Part shown: in pieces, positions 23,717 through 31,335 of the stretch
Layout: the number at the start of each line of letters is the position of its first letter
How positions within the stretch are numbered: position 1 is the first letter of the stretch
NCBI GenBank assembly: GCA_021850345.1
Contig: JAJZMN010000148.1
Coordinates: 1-31,335, forward strand
Origin: Actinomycetes bacterium
Lineage (GTDB): Bacteria > Actinomycetota > Acidimicrobiia > Acidimicrobiales > RAAP-2
Direction of reading: 5' to 3'
Length of the DNA: 31,335 bases
Notes under the pieces: generated by a model
What the model was told of the DNA's origin: nothing
Databases searched by the model: none
The model's input: only the letters and a program-made list of their open reading frames with translations
Program-made: the position numbers and the translations under genes

Positions 23717-24894
23717 TGCGCCGGGCTCCCGGTCAGCACGCGGGCCGCCCGCAGGCGCGCCGCCCCGCTCAGCTGGTCGATCACCGCCTCGGGTGCCGGA
23801 AGGGCCGACGGCGCAAGCTGGTGTACCCGGGCGGTGCGCGCGGGTCCGGGGAGCGCGAAGACGAACGCGAGGATCTTCGCGACGGCGAGGTAGATCTCGG
23901 GCGGGATCTGCTGGTCGACCTCGCACAGCGCGTAGAGGTAGCGGGCGAGCGGGGGGTCCTCGACGATCGGCACGTTGTGCAGCGCCGCGTCCTCGCGCAG
24001 GCGCCGGGCGAGGCGGTCCGCGCCCTTGGCGAGCACCCGGGGCGCGCCGGCGCGCGCCGCGTCGTACTGCAGCGCGACCGCGTAGTGCGTCGGGTTGGTG
24101 ACAAGGACGTCCGCGCGCCGCAGCCCGGCGCGCATCTTCGAGCGCGAGATCCGATACATCCGCCGGCGCAGTGCGGCCTTGACGTGGGGATCGCCCTCGG
24201 CGGCCCGGGACTCCTCGCGCACCTCCTCTTTGGTCATGCGCAGGTTCACCATCAGCCGGCGCCGGACGAAGCCGTAGTCGACGAGGCCGACGCCAAGACC
24301 CACCGCGGCCAGAAGGCGCGTGAGGCTGAGCAGGGTCGCACCGGTCGCGCCGAGGACGGGGAGCAGCGAGACGGGCGCGGTGCCGACGAGCGCGTGGGCC
24401 AGGCGGCTCATGAGCACGGCCGCGATGCCGGCGACGGCGATCAGCTTGATCAGCTGCCTGCCGAGCTGCTCCAGGGTCGTCCCGGAGAACAGTCGACGAA
24501 CCCCGGCCTTGGGGCTGATGCGCGACCAGCGCGGGCGCGCGACGGCGAAGGAGAGACTCGCCCCGGTCTGCGCGGCGTTGAGCACGAGCGCGAGCACCGC
24601 CGCCAGCCCCCCGAGGGGCAGCGCCGTCACGAGCACGACGCGCAGGCCCCCGCCGAGGACGCCCAGCGCGCCGGCGACGCTCGGCGCGGCGATGACGGCG
24701 CGGGCCTCGCCCATCACCCCGACGAGGCGCGCGGTCGCGTTGTTCAGGTACCACGGCAGGGCGTAGGACCCCGCCAGCACGAGCGCCCACGCGCTGACGT
24801 CGGGGGCGCGCGCGACGCGTCCGCCCCGGCGCGCCGGGCGCCGGCGCTTCGGCGTCGGCTTCTCGGTGCGCGCGTGGCGGTCCGCGGTCGCCAT
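23713..24894 (-). CDS. flhB: Flagellar export switch protein FlhB
   Basis: FlhB is the export-gate protein that changes substrate specificity from hook to filament after cleaving itself. The 393-residue protein begins with the typical RTEKPTPKRRRPARRGGRVA and has four hydrophobic segments between about 33 and 205. Its cytoplasmic domain contains the autocleavage site NPTH at 267-270 (VTNPTHYAVALQY), followed by PIVEDPPLARYLYALCEVDQ and IPPEIYLAVAKILAFV. The C-terminal tail of about 40 residues is extra. One base separates it from fliR. Its stop overlaps the methyltransferase start. Confidence 0.96.
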   Translation of the reverse strand: MATADRHARTEKPTPKRRRPARRGGRVARAPDVSAWALVLAGSYALPWYLNNATARLVGVMGEARAVIAAPSVAGALGVLGGGLRVVLVTALPLGGLAAVLALVLNAAQTGASLSFAVARPRWSRISPKAGVRRLFSGTTLEQLGRQLIKLIAVAGIAAVLMSRLAHALVGTAPVSLLPVLGATGATLLSLTRLLAAVGLGVGLVDYGFVRRRLMVNLRMTKEEVREESRAAEGDPHVKAALRRRMYRISRSKMRAGLRRADVLVTNPTHYAVALQYDAARAGAPRVLAKGADRLARRLREDAALHNVPIVEDPPLARYLYALCEVDQQIPPEIYLAVAKILAFVFALPGPARTARVHQLAPSALPAPEAVIDQLSGAARLRAARVLTGSPAQ

Positions 24895-24895
24895 C

Positions 24896-25660
24896 TCAGC
24901 CGCCCAGCACGCGCAGGCCGTCGCCGAGCGCCCGGGTGAGGACGTTGGTGAGCAGGGAGGGGACCACCGCGAAGCTGGCGGCGACGATCACGACCGCCAG
25001 GAAGATCTGCAGCGGCAGGCCGAGCAGCCAGACGTTCATCTGCGGCGCGGCCCGCGACAGCAGTCCGAGGACGACCTGGGTCGTGAACAGCACGGCGATG
25101 AGCGGCGCGGCCATCTCGAGCGCGGAGAGGAAGTAGGTCCCGAGGTCGACGACGAGCACGCGCGAGAGGCGTCCAAGCGAGGAGAGCACGAGCGGCGGGG
25201 CGGCGAACGAGCGCGCGAGACCCTCGACCATCACGAGATAGCCGCCGGACACGAACAACAGGACGATCATCACCTGCTCGTACATCTGTGCGAGCACGGG
25301 CTCTTGGGCCAGGCTGAGCGGGTCGATCGACGGCGGGAGGTTGAAGCCGCCCATCTGGTCGACGAAGGTGCCCGCCGCCGTGATCGTGCCGACGAGGAGG
25401 GCAACGAGAAAGCCGAGGGCGATGCCGGTCAGCGCCTCGAGGACCACCGCGCCGGCGAGGCCGATCGTGCTCGTGGGGATCTGCGCGGCGGGCACGCGCC
25501 CGGCGAGGAGGAACGCGAGCCCTATTCCCGTCGCGACCGTCGCCAGGGTCGGGATGCTGCGCCGGCTGGAGAAGGGGGGGACGACGACGAGCCACCCGAG
25601 CGTGCGGGAGAGCGCGAGGAGGAACGCGACGAGGTCGCGGTAGTTCGCGCTGAAGACCAC
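24896..25660 (-). CDS. fliR: Flagellar export protein FliR
   Basis: FliR is a core membrane subunit of the FliPQR export channel. The 254-residue protein is hydrophobic throughout, with about six membrane segments. It contains the conserved LGFLVALLVGTITAAGTFVDQMGG, the PSIDPLSLAQEPVLAQMYEQ region and PQMNVWLLGLPLQIFLAV, all typical of FliR. The start is a GTG at 25660, three bases after the fliQ stop; its ribosome site is weak, so translation is probably coupled to fliQ. Confidence 0.95.
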   Translation of the reverse strand: MVFSANYRDLVAFLLALSRTLGWLVVVPPFSSRRSIPTLATVATGIGLAFLLAGRVPAAQIPTSTIGLAGAVVLEALTGIALGFLVALLVGTITAAGTFVDQMGGFNLPPSIDPLSLAQEPVLAQMYEQVMIVLLFVSGGYLVMVEGLARSFAAPPLVLSSLGRLSRVLVVDLGTYFLSALEMAAPLIAVLFTTQVVLGLLSRAAPQMNVWLLGLPLQIFLAVVIVAASFAVVPSLLTNVLTRALGDGLRVLGG

Positions 25661-25663
25661 GAC

Positions 25664-25939
25664 TCAGCCCCCGGCGAGCAGCTGCGGCAGGGTCGTGAAG
25701 AGCGACTCGGTGTAGGAGACGAACTGTCCGAGCATCCAGTGCCCTGCGAAGGCGATGACCAGCCCGACGGCCACGAGCTTGGGGACGAAGGTGAGCGTCG
25801 GCTCCTGGATCTGGGTGACGGACTGGAAGAGCGAGACGACCAGTCCGACGGCCATCGCGGCGAGCATGATCGGCGCCGCGATCTTCGCGCCCGTCACCAT
25901 CGCCCCGGACGCGAGCTGGAGGACCTGGGCCTCGCTCAC
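25664..25939 (-). CDS. fliQ: Flagellar export protein FliQ
   Basis: FliQ is the small two-helix subunit of the FliPQR export channel. The protein is 91 residues with membrane helices at about 15-40 and 51-75. The conserved loop VSLFQSVTQIQEPTLTFVPK lies between them and continues into LVAVGLV. I start it at the GTG at 25939, which overlaps the fliP stop (GTGA) and gives the usual length; an upstream in-frame ATG at 25978 lies inside fliP and would add 13 atypical residues. Confidence 0.95.
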   Translation of the reverse strand: MSEAQVLQLASGAMVTGAKIAAPIMLAAMAVGLVVSLFQSVTQIQEPTLTFVPKLVAVGLVIAFAGHWMLGQFVSYTESLFTTLPQLLAGG

Positions 25940-26616
25940 CGGAAGCTCGCCACGAGGGACTGGAGAACGAGCACCCATCCGTTCACGAGGACGAAGAGCA
26001 GGAGCTTGAACGGCAGGGAGATGAGCGTCGGCGGGAGCATCATCATCCCGAGGGACATGAGCGTCGCCGAGACGACGAGGTCGATGATCATGAAGGGAAC
26101 GAAGATGGCAAAGCCGATGATGAAGGCGCTCTTCAGCTGGGTGAGAAGGAACGCGGGGATGACCGTCGTCAGCGACGCGCTCATCGGCGTCGTCGGGTGG
26201 ACGCGGGCGATGTGCTCGCTGACCGCGAGCTCCTGACTCCCGGTCTGACGCAGCATCCAGCTCTTGAGCGGCACCTCGCCCGCCGCGAACGCGTGCGAGG
26301 CGGACATCGTGCCGTGAAGGTAGGGCTGCAACGCGACGTGGTTGATCTGGCCGAGTGTGGGCGCCATCAAGAAGAGGGAGATGAACAGCGCGAGCCCGAC
26401 GAGGACCTGGTTCGGCGGGGTCGTCGAGAGACCGAGCGCCTGGCGGGTGAGGCCGAGCACGATGACGATGCGGACGAAGCCCGTCATCATGATGAGCAGT
26501 GACGGCGCGAGCGAGAGCGCCGTCGCCGCGAGCAGGATGAGGATGCTCGAGGTCGGCTTGGAGAGACTGTGGCCGAAGCTGATCGTCACCGAGCTCGCGG
26601 CGAGCACGTGCAACAT
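25936..26616 (-). CDS. fliP: Flagellar export protein FliP
   Basis: FliP forms most of the FliPQR export channel. The 226-residue protein carries both family signatures. One is LSLAPSLLIMMTGFVRIVIV, followed by LGLTRQALGLSTTPPNQVLV and GLALFISLFLMAPT (residues 35-87). The other is the late region IPAFLLTQLKSAFIIGFAIF with FVPFMIIDLVVSATLMSLGM. The N-terminus is short (about 20 residues before the first helix) and lacks the long cleavable signal peptide of enteric FliP. fliO lies 25 nt upstream. Confidence 0.96.
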   Translation of the reverse strand: MLHVLAASSVTISFGHSLSKPTSSILILLAATALSLAPSLLIMMTGFVRIVIVLGLTRQALGLSTTPPNQVLVGLALFISLFLMAPTLGQINHVALQPYLHGTMSASHAFAAGEVPLKSWMLRQTGSQELAVSEHIARVHPTTPMSASLTTVIPAFLLTQLKSAFIIGFAIFVPFMIIDLVVSATLMSLGMMMLPPTLISLPFKLLLFVLVNGWVLVLQSLVASFR

Positions 26617-26641
26617 AAAGATGGCCCTTCAGGGGTTGGTG

Positions 26642-27139
26642 TCAGTGACGGAGAGTCGCGTCCCGCAGTGCCTCGAGCCACGACGCGGGGCCGCCGCCTT
26701 GAGCGGTCCGCTGTGGAGGAAGGGGGGCGACGCCGCCGGGCGCGACGGGCCGAAGGGCGCGCGCCGCTCCGGGTGAGGGCGGCCCCGCGCTTGCAGGCTG
26801 TTGCGCAAGCCCGCCCGGACCGGGCGCCAGCGCGGCGGCGTCGCCGAGGAAGGTGATCGTCGAACCGGCGATCCCGACCAGCACCTCGCGCTCACCCCAG
26901 CGCACCGCGGCGAGCGAGAGGTCCTTTCCGAGGGGTTGCCGGCTGAGGACCGTGAGCCCCGCGGCCGCGTCCCGCCGGTGTGCGCGCGCAAGCACGGGGC
27001 CCGAGCGCACCCGGGCGAGGATCCGGCTGAGGAGGAGGATCCCGCCGACGATGACGCCGAGCGCGAGCACCATCTGCACGAGCGCATGGCCGATCGAGAC
27101 ATCGGGCACCGTCCCCAGCGCGCCGGCGAGAAGCGGCAT
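26642..27139 (-). CDS. fliO: Flagellar assembly protein FliO
   Basis: FliO is a membrane chaperone that helps assemble the FliP ring. The 165-residue protein has one membrane helix at about 18-39 (HALVQMVLALGVIVGGILLL). A beta-rich cytoplasmic segment follows, LTVLSRQPLGKDLSLAAVRW and REVLVGIAGSTITFLGD, which matches the family core ('l.v..r..Lg....l.vv.v.g..lLvGv'). The last 60 residues are Pro/Gly/Ala-rich. Position between fliN and fliP is the normal one. The gap to fliN is one base. Confidence 0.88.
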   Translation of the reverse strand: MPLLAGALGTVPDVSIGHALVQMVLALGVIVGGILLLSRILARVRSGPVLARAHRRDAAAGLTVLSRQPLGKDLSLAAVRWGEREVLVGIAGSTITFLGDAAALAPGPGGLAQQPASAGPPSPGAARALRPVAPGGVAPLPPQRTAQGGGPASWLEALRDATLRH

Positions 27140-27140
27140 C

Positions 27141-27524
27141 TCAGCGCCCTTCTTTCGCCGCGTCGAAGCCGACGATCTCGGTCACCCGCACGCCGAGGTT
27201 CGCGTCGTCGATGACGACGATCTCCCCGCGCGCGAACAGCGTGCCGTTCACCAGGACCTCGACCGGGCTGTTGCGGGCTCGGTCGAGCTCGATCGCCTGA
27301 CCGGGTCTGACGTCGAGCAGCTCCTGGAGGCGCAGCCGGGCACGGCCGAGGACGACATCGACCTTCAGTTCGACGTCGCCGAGCGCCTCGATGGGCAGGC
27401 GCCCTCCACGCGCCCCGGCACCCGCCGACACGCCGGCGCTGGCCGGCATCTCGGGCACGACACCGGCTTCGGCGAGCTCGGCGGTGTGGGGCAGGGTCAA
27501 TGCTGCGTGCGCGTCAGCGGTCAC
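27141..27524 (-). CDS. fliN: Flagellar motor switch protein FliN
   Basis: FliN is a C-ring subunit that works with FliM and FliG in torque generation and switching. The 127-residue protein has a variable N-terminus of about 50 residues and one SpoA-type domain: VELKVDVVLGRARLRLQELL, then RPGQAIELDRARNSPVEVLV and NGTLFARGEIVVIDDANLGV, ending in RVTEIVGF, an excellent FliN match. The start is the GTG at 27524, overlapping the fliM 3' end by 11 nt. The longer frame to 27728 runs inside fliM. Confidence 0.94.
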   Translation of the reverse strand: MTADAHAALTLPHTAELAEAGVVPEMPASAGVSAGAGARGGRLPIEALGDVELKVDVVLGRARLRLQELLDVRPGQAIELDRARNSPVEVLVNGTLFARGEIVVIDDANLGVRVTEIVGFDAAKEGR

Positions 27525-28452
27525 CGTCGGATCTCTCTTTCTTCGTGAGGATGGTGCAGGCGAGCTTGGACCCGTTCTCCACGAGCACTCCGGTGCCGTA
27601 GGCGACGTCGCCGAGGCTGAGCTCGAGCTCGTGGGGCGCGCCGGGCTCGAAGCTGCCGAGCGGGATGACGTCGCCGACGCGCAGGCCGAGCAGCTCGGCA
27701 GGGCGCAGGCCGATGGGCGGGTAGGCAACGGCGAGCTCCACGCCGACGCCGAGCAGGCGCCGGCGCGCCTCCCCGCGGCTCACCGCCCCGGAGTCGGCGC
27801 CGCGGTTCTGGCTCCGCTCGAGATGCTCGATCAGCGCCATGACAAGGGTGATCGGTGTGCATAGCTCGACCTTCTCGGGAGCGTGGTCGCCGATTTGGAT
27901 CTGGAGCCGGGAGATCAGGCAGAGCACTCCGGGGCCGGCCATCTGGATGAGGAGCGCGTTCGTCGCCGTCATGACCATCGCGGGGGTGAGGGGGACGATC
28001 GTGGCGAAGGGCTGGGGGATCTCGTTCCAGATCCCTTCGACGAGCGCGTTGACAAGGTTGCGCTCGATCTCGGTGAGCTGGCGGCGTGCCGGCGGGTTCA
28101 GCCCGTCACCCCCGAGGTAGTAGTCGATCGCGCCGAGCAGGAGCGGCACCGGGAGGTGCAGGACGACGCGGTCCTCGAGCGGGAGCAGGACGGCGCTCGA
28201 GACGTAGGTCTGCTCGGGCAGGGACGCCGAGTAGTCCTCCCAGCTCAGCTGGTCGAGCGCGACGAGCTCGCTGTGCACCTGCTGACGCAGCGCACCGGTG
28301 AGGGTCCCGCCGATTCGGTGCGCGACCGTCTCCAGCATCGGCTGGAGGTTGCGCAGACGCGCGCGCTCGATCGTCTCCTGGCGCCGGAGGTCGAAGGGTT
28401 TGATCCGCCCCGTGACATCCGCGACGATCGCCGACGCGACGAGGTTCGTCAC
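27514..28452 (-). CDS. fliM: Flagellar motor switch protein FliM, lacking the usual CheY-binding N-terminus
   Basis: FliM is the C-ring protein that links FliG to FliN and normally receives the chemotaxis signal. The 312-residue protein starts with VTNLVASAIVADVTGRIKPF and goes straight into the middle domain (RRQETIERARLRNLQPMLET; VLHLPVPLLLGAIDYYLGGD; TEIERNLVNALVEGIWNEI). The C-terminal SpoA domain covers about 235-305 (LAVAYPPIGLRPAELLGLRV). The LSQ-EIDALL peptide that binds phosphorylated CheY in most FliM proteins is absent. No in-frame upstream sequence supplies it, because that frame is inside flgE. The GTG start overlaps the flgE stop (GTGA). Confidence 0.93.
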   Translation of the reverse strand: MTNLVASAIVADVTGRIKPFDLRRQETIERARLRNLQPMLETVAHRIGGTLTGALRQQVHSELVALDQLSWEDYSASLPEQTYVSSAVLLPLEDRVVLHLPVPLLLGAIDYYLGGDGLNPPARRQLTEIERNLVNALVEGIWNEIPQPFATIVPLTPAMVMTATNALLIQMAGPGVLCLISRLQIQIGDHAPEKVELCTPITLVMALIEHLERSQNRGADSGAVSRGEARRRLLGVGVELAVAYPPIGLRPAELLGLRVGDVIPLGSFEPGAPHELELSLGDVAYGTGVLVENGSKLACTILTKKERSDGDR

Positions 28453-29768
28453 TGCACCGCCTCGAGCGACTGGATCGCGAGGTTCGTCGTCGTGAGCACC
28501 TTGGTGTTCGCCGTGTAGGCCTCCTGCGCGTTGATGAGGTTGGTGAGCTCGGTGCCGAGATCGACGTTGGACTGCTCGAGCTCGCCGCCGAGGAGCTGGC
28601 CGCGTCCACCGGTGCCGGGCGCGCCGATGAGGGGCTGGCCCGAGTTCGGCCCCGCCGCGAAGAGTCCGCCGCCCTGGTCCGAGAGCCCGCCGGGGTTGGC
28701 GAAGCCCGCGAGGGCGATCTGTCCGAGCGCGAGCGTCGTGCCGTTGGAGAAGGAGCCGACGATCGTGCCATCGGTACCGATCGAGAAGCTCGCGAGCGTC
28801 CCGGAGGTGTGCCCGTCGCCGCTTTGGATCTGCAGGCTGTTCGCCGACGCGAACTGCGTCACCGCGCCGGCACTGCCCGGCGCGGGAAAGTCGATGTTCC
28901 AGATGTCGCCCGAGGGGATGTTGGTGTAGCCGGCGGTCGTGAGCGTCCCGGAGGAGATGGGCAGCGAGAGCGAGCCGTCGGGGTTGGTCGTCGCACCCGT
29001 GATCGACTTGACCTGACCCGTCGAGTCGAAGGTGATCGTCGGCGCGCTGCTCCAAAGGTTCGTGGTCCCCGTGCCGCTGTTGTTGGGGACGGTCCCCTGG
29101 ACCGTCCAGGTGTCCGCGGCCGTTCCGGGCGTGAAGGTGAGGGTGACGGGGATCGCGTTGCCGAGCGAGTCGTAGGCGTCGTAGGTGGTCGTGACCGGTG
29201 CCGGAGCCGTTCCGCTCCCGTTCCAGGCGGGGAGGTTGCCGCCGACGGTGAGCTCGGTCGTCCCGGCGGCGCCGATGGTCTCGCCCGTCGGGATCTTGAT
29301 CGCCGACAGCGGCGCGTTGTTGTTGACGACGCCGCTCGCATTCGCGACCCAACCCTGGATCAGTCCGCCCTGTTGGGTGGTGAGGTCGCCGTTCGCGTCC
29401 TGGGTGAGGCTGCCGTCGCGGGTGAACAGCTGGCGTCCGCCGCTCTCAACCACGAGGTATCCGCTCCCGTTGATCGCGACGTCGGTCGGTCGACCGGTCT
29501 GCTCGAAGGTGCCCTCGGACAGATTGAGCTCGTTCGCTCCGACACGCACCCCCGCTCCGATTGCAAGCGGGTTGACACCACCACTCGTCCCGTTTGGCGA
29601 GGGCGCCGACGCGCCGGAGATCTGCTGGGAGAGGAGGTCCTGGAACTGCACCGAGCCGGACTTGTAGCCGACCGTGTTGACGTTGGCGATGTTGTTCGCG
29701 ACCTCGTCCAGGTAGGTCTGGTTCGCCTGGATTCCCGACACTGCGGCGAGGATCGACTGCTGGGTCAT
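28449..29768 (-). CDS. flgE: Flagellar hook protein FlgE
   Basis: FlgE builds the hook, the flexible joint outside the cell. The 439-residue protein has the N-terminal rod/hook motif ILAAVSGIQANQTYLDEVAN with NIANVNTVGYKSG, then the FTRDGSLTQDANGDL turn. The C-terminal axial motif is LGTELTNLINAQEAYTANTK, followed by VLTTTNLAIQSL. AAGGAG stands 7 nt before the ATG. The 61 nt between flgD and flgE hold no gene and no clear promoter. About 5 Arg and 4 Lys only. Confidence 0.95.
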   Translation of the reverse strand: MTQQSILAAVSGIQANQTYLDEVANNIANVNTVGYKSGSVQFQDLLSQQISGASAPSPNGTSGGVNPLAIGAGVRVGANELNLSEGTFEQTGRPTDVAINGSGYLVVESGGRQLFTRDGSLTQDANGDLTTQQGGLIQGWVANASGVVNNNAPLSAIKIPTGETIGAAGTTELTVGGNLPAWNGSGTAPAPVTTTYDAYDSLGNAIPVTLTFTPGTAADTWTVQGTVPNNSGTGTTNLWSSAPTITFDSTGQVKSITGATTNPDGSLSLPISSGTLTTAGYTNIPSGDIWNIDFPAPGSAGAVTQFASANSLQIQSGDGHTSGTLASFSIGTDGTIVGSFSNGTTLALGQIALAGFANPGGLSDQGGGLFAAGPNSGQPLIGAPGTGGRGQLLGGELEQSNVDLGTELTNLINAQEAYTANTKVLTTTNLAIQSLEAVQ

Positions 29769-29829
29769 CGGACGCTCCTTCAGTTGAGCCGAGGGACTTC
29801 ACGGTTGAAAATGGCGGCGGTTGAAGCCG

Positions 29830-30372
29830 TCAGGCGGATGACGCCGTGGTGGTCGCGCCGGTGGTCGATGTCGCCGTCGATGTCGAGGTGGTCGGCGCCG
29901 GCGAAGACGAGGGGGGAGGCGCGACGCCGACCGAGGTCACGTCCGCGAGCGGCACGGCGACCCCGCCGACGTCGAGCACGGGGGGCGCCGTCGCCGACAG
30001 GGCGACACCGGTCACCTTGCCGCTCACCGACGCCCCGTTCAGGGTCGCCGCGACGTCCTGACCCATGAGATCGGTCGCCTCGCCGGCCTGGGAGGTCTGC
30101 TGGCCCGAGGTGAGCGCCGAGACCATCGAGTTGACCGCCTCCATCTGGGACAGGCTCGCGGTCTGGGACAGGATCGTCGCCGGGTTCATCGGATTGGTGG
30201 GGTCCTGGTTCTGCAGCTCCGCGACGAGAAGCTGCAGGAAGAGCTGGGGGTTCGCGAGCTGGTTCACCTCGTTGGGCGAGAGGGTCGTCGCAGCGCCCGA
30301 TGAGGGCGCGCCCGGGGGAGGCGCCGCCGGGGAGAGCGAAAGGGCCGGCGTCAGAGGGGAAGAAGAGGTCAT
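29830..30372 (-). CDS. flgD: Hook assembly scaffold FlgD
   Basis: FlgD caps the growing hook and is discarded when the hook is complete. The 180-residue protein has a Pro/Ala/Ser-rich N-terminus followed by the family core: FLQLLVAELQNQDPTNPMNP, continuing ATILSQTASLSQMEAVNSM (about residues 46-84). A beta-rich part follows (MGQDVAATLNGASVSGKVTG) and a Thr/Ser tail. It lacks the larger C-terminal FlgD domains of some species. It sits 8 nt after fliK and precedes flgE, the standard order. Confidence 0.92.
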   Translation of the reverse strand: MTSSSPLTPALSLSPAAPPPGAPSSGAATTLSPNEVNQLANPQLFLQLLVAELQNQDPTNPMNPATILSQTASLSQMEAVNSMVSALTSGQQTSQAGEATDLMGQDVAATLNGASVSGKVTGVALSATAPPVLDVGGVAVPLADVTSVGVAPPPSSSPAPTTSTSTATSTTGATTTASSA

Positions 30373-30380
30373 CTCGGCTC

Positions 30381-31335
30381 CTAGAGGCGGACGTCGAGCA
30401 GGCGGCTGGCGTCACGCGCCAGACGAGGTGGGAGCAGCAGAAGGGAGCGGGCGGCCCGGGCGGAGGACGTCGCCGCGCCGACGGGGCGGACGACGTCGTG
30501 GCTGCGGCGTCCATCGCGCGCCGCAGGGTCACCGCCGGCGTCGGCGAACACGACGACCCGCTGGCCGCCATCTTGAAGGCCGCTTTGCAGATCACCGAGC
30601 GACGCGCGCAGGGCGGTCGCGCCCTCGGCGGTCGACGCAGTGAGCCGCACGACGAGGGCGCCACCCACCGTGGTGAGCGTCGCGCGCACGTCGCCGAGGG
30701 TCGAGGGGTGGAGGAGGACCGTGAGGGTCTGGCTCCCGGCGGGCGTCACCCGCAGGGGGGCGAGAACCGAGAGCAACTGGCTCGTGACCCCAGGCAGCTG
30801 CGCGGCGGGCTGTTGGACCGCAGCGCCGTGCACGGACGCCACCGGCGCAGCCACCCCGAGCCCCACCGGCACCGGCGCCGTGCCGCTCGCGGGAGCCGAC
30901 GCGGTGGCGGCGCCAGCGGCGGCGGCGACGGGTGCGTGGCCCGTCGACGTCGCGTTGTTCGCCGGTGGAACCGGGGCCCCCGCGGCGGCCGGGGCGGTGA
31001 CCAAGCGGGCCGGCGCGCGGCGCGCCGGCGCGCCGTCGGGGGGCGACGGGCGGGACGCGGGCTTCTCTCGGGCGAGTGCCGCCGCGCCTGGGGCACCTTG
31101 CGTGGACCCGGGTGCGAGGCGCGCCGCGGCGCGGCTCAACGGTGCGTGGCGCGGCGCGGCCGCCCCGCTCGGCGGTTCCGGCTCCGCCGGGGCCGCCCCG
31201 GCGCGCCGCGGCGTCGGCTCCTCTGCCAAGCGCGGCACCGCGAAGCCGCGTGACAGCTCGGTCGCGGCTTGGCTGCGCCCGGGCGGTGCACCCGCGGCGG
31301 CGCGCACGGGAAGGGGATCGCTCGCGGACCGCGTG
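30381..31335 (-). CDS. fliK: Flagellar hook-length control protein FliK, N-terminus outside the window
   Basis: FliK measures the hook and triggers the FlhB specificity switch. The frame is open to the end of the window, so the N-terminus is missing; 317 residues are visible. Most of it is Ala/Pro-rich and low-complexity, as expected for FliK linkers. The recognisable part is the C-terminal hook-length domain: TLTVLLHPSTLGDVRATLTT, then VGGALVVRLTASTAEGATAL and RASLGDLQSGLQDGG. Its place before flgD and flgE is standard. Confidence 0.85.
   Translation of the reverse strand, partial: TRSASDPLPVRAAAGAPPGRSQAATELSRGFAVPRLAEEPTPRRAGAAPAEPEPPSGAAAPRHAPLSRAAARLAPGSTQGAPGAAALAREKPASRPSPPDGAPARRAPARLVTAPAAAGAPVPPANNATSTGHAPVAAAAGAATASAPASGTAPVPVGLGVAAPVASVHGAAVQQPAAQLPGVTSQLLSVLAPLRVTPAGSQTLTVLLHPSTLGDVRATLTTVGGALVVRLTASTAEGATALRASLGDLQSGLQDGGQRVVVFADAGGDPAARDGRRSHDVVRPVGAATSSARAARSLLLLPPRLARDASRLLDVRL

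Noticed and set aside
23717..24790. N-terminal extension of the methyltransferase frame through flhB (815-residue reading)
   Set aside because: That part is an out-of-frame reading of flhB and is Arg/Gly-rich; the ATG at 23716 overlapping the flhB stop is the true start.
1..31335. Mobile elements, CRISPR arrays, tRNA or rRNA genes
   Set aside because: No transposase or integrase motifs, no spaced direct repeats and no RNA-gene signatures were seen on either strand.

Overview
This 31.3 kb window is almost entirely a flagellar gene locus from a very GC-rich bacterium (third positions nearly all G/C, many GTG starts, 1-4 nt stop/start overlaps). The gene set (flbD-motA-motB-fliL, fliW plus csrA, no P- or L-ring genes, no outer-membrane genes) suggests a Gram-positive-type flagellum from an actinobacterium, possibly a deep-branching class. 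The sequence alone does not allow a closer assignment.

Layout. (1) 1-447: the end of a degenerate GGDEF-type gene. (2) 459-6394, plus strand: flbD, motA, motB, fliL (stator and FliL), then flgN-like, flgK, flgL (hook-filament junction) and fliW. Sigma-28-type promoters precede flbD and the flgN-like gene. (3) 17886-6381, minus strand: two very large multidomain glycosyltransferases, flhA, a FlhF-like protein without GTPase motifs, a small membrane protein, and an unusual CsrA with a duplicated N-terminal half. CsrA ends inside the 3' end of fliW on the opposite strand. (4) 17977-22332, plus strand: fliC (flagellin), a strong hairpin, fliD, fliS and a small FliT-position gene. (5) 31335-22343, minus strand: fliK (cut by the window end), flgD, flgE, fliM, fliN, fliO, fliP, fliQ, fliR, flhB and a SAM-dependent methyltransferase whose start overlaps the flhB stop.

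How it works together. The minus-strand fliK-flhB block makes the hook, C-ring and export apparatus, and flhA completes the export gate. Sequences resembling sigma-28 promoters (TCAAG or TAAAG, 14-15 nt, GCCGAT-like) stand before flbD, flgN-flgK-flgL, fliC and the large glycosyltransferase, with a weaker divergent one before the second glycosyltransferase. This makes the sugar-transferring enzymes look like part of the late, filament-stage regulon and suggests flagellin glycosylation. The fliC leader carries a CANGGANG site displayed as an ANGGAN hexaloop and a second such site on the start codon, so a FliW-CsrA-flagellin feedback loop like that of Bacillus is likely, here run by a near-double-length CsrA.

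The points most worth a second look are the tandem CsrA and its flagellin-leader targets, the sigma-28-linked glycosyltransferase island, the pseudo-GTPase FlhF, the methyltransferase coupled to flhB, a FliM without the CheY-binding peptide, and an arginine-free flagellin. I saw no mobile elements, tRNA or rRNA genes, or CRISPR arrays.
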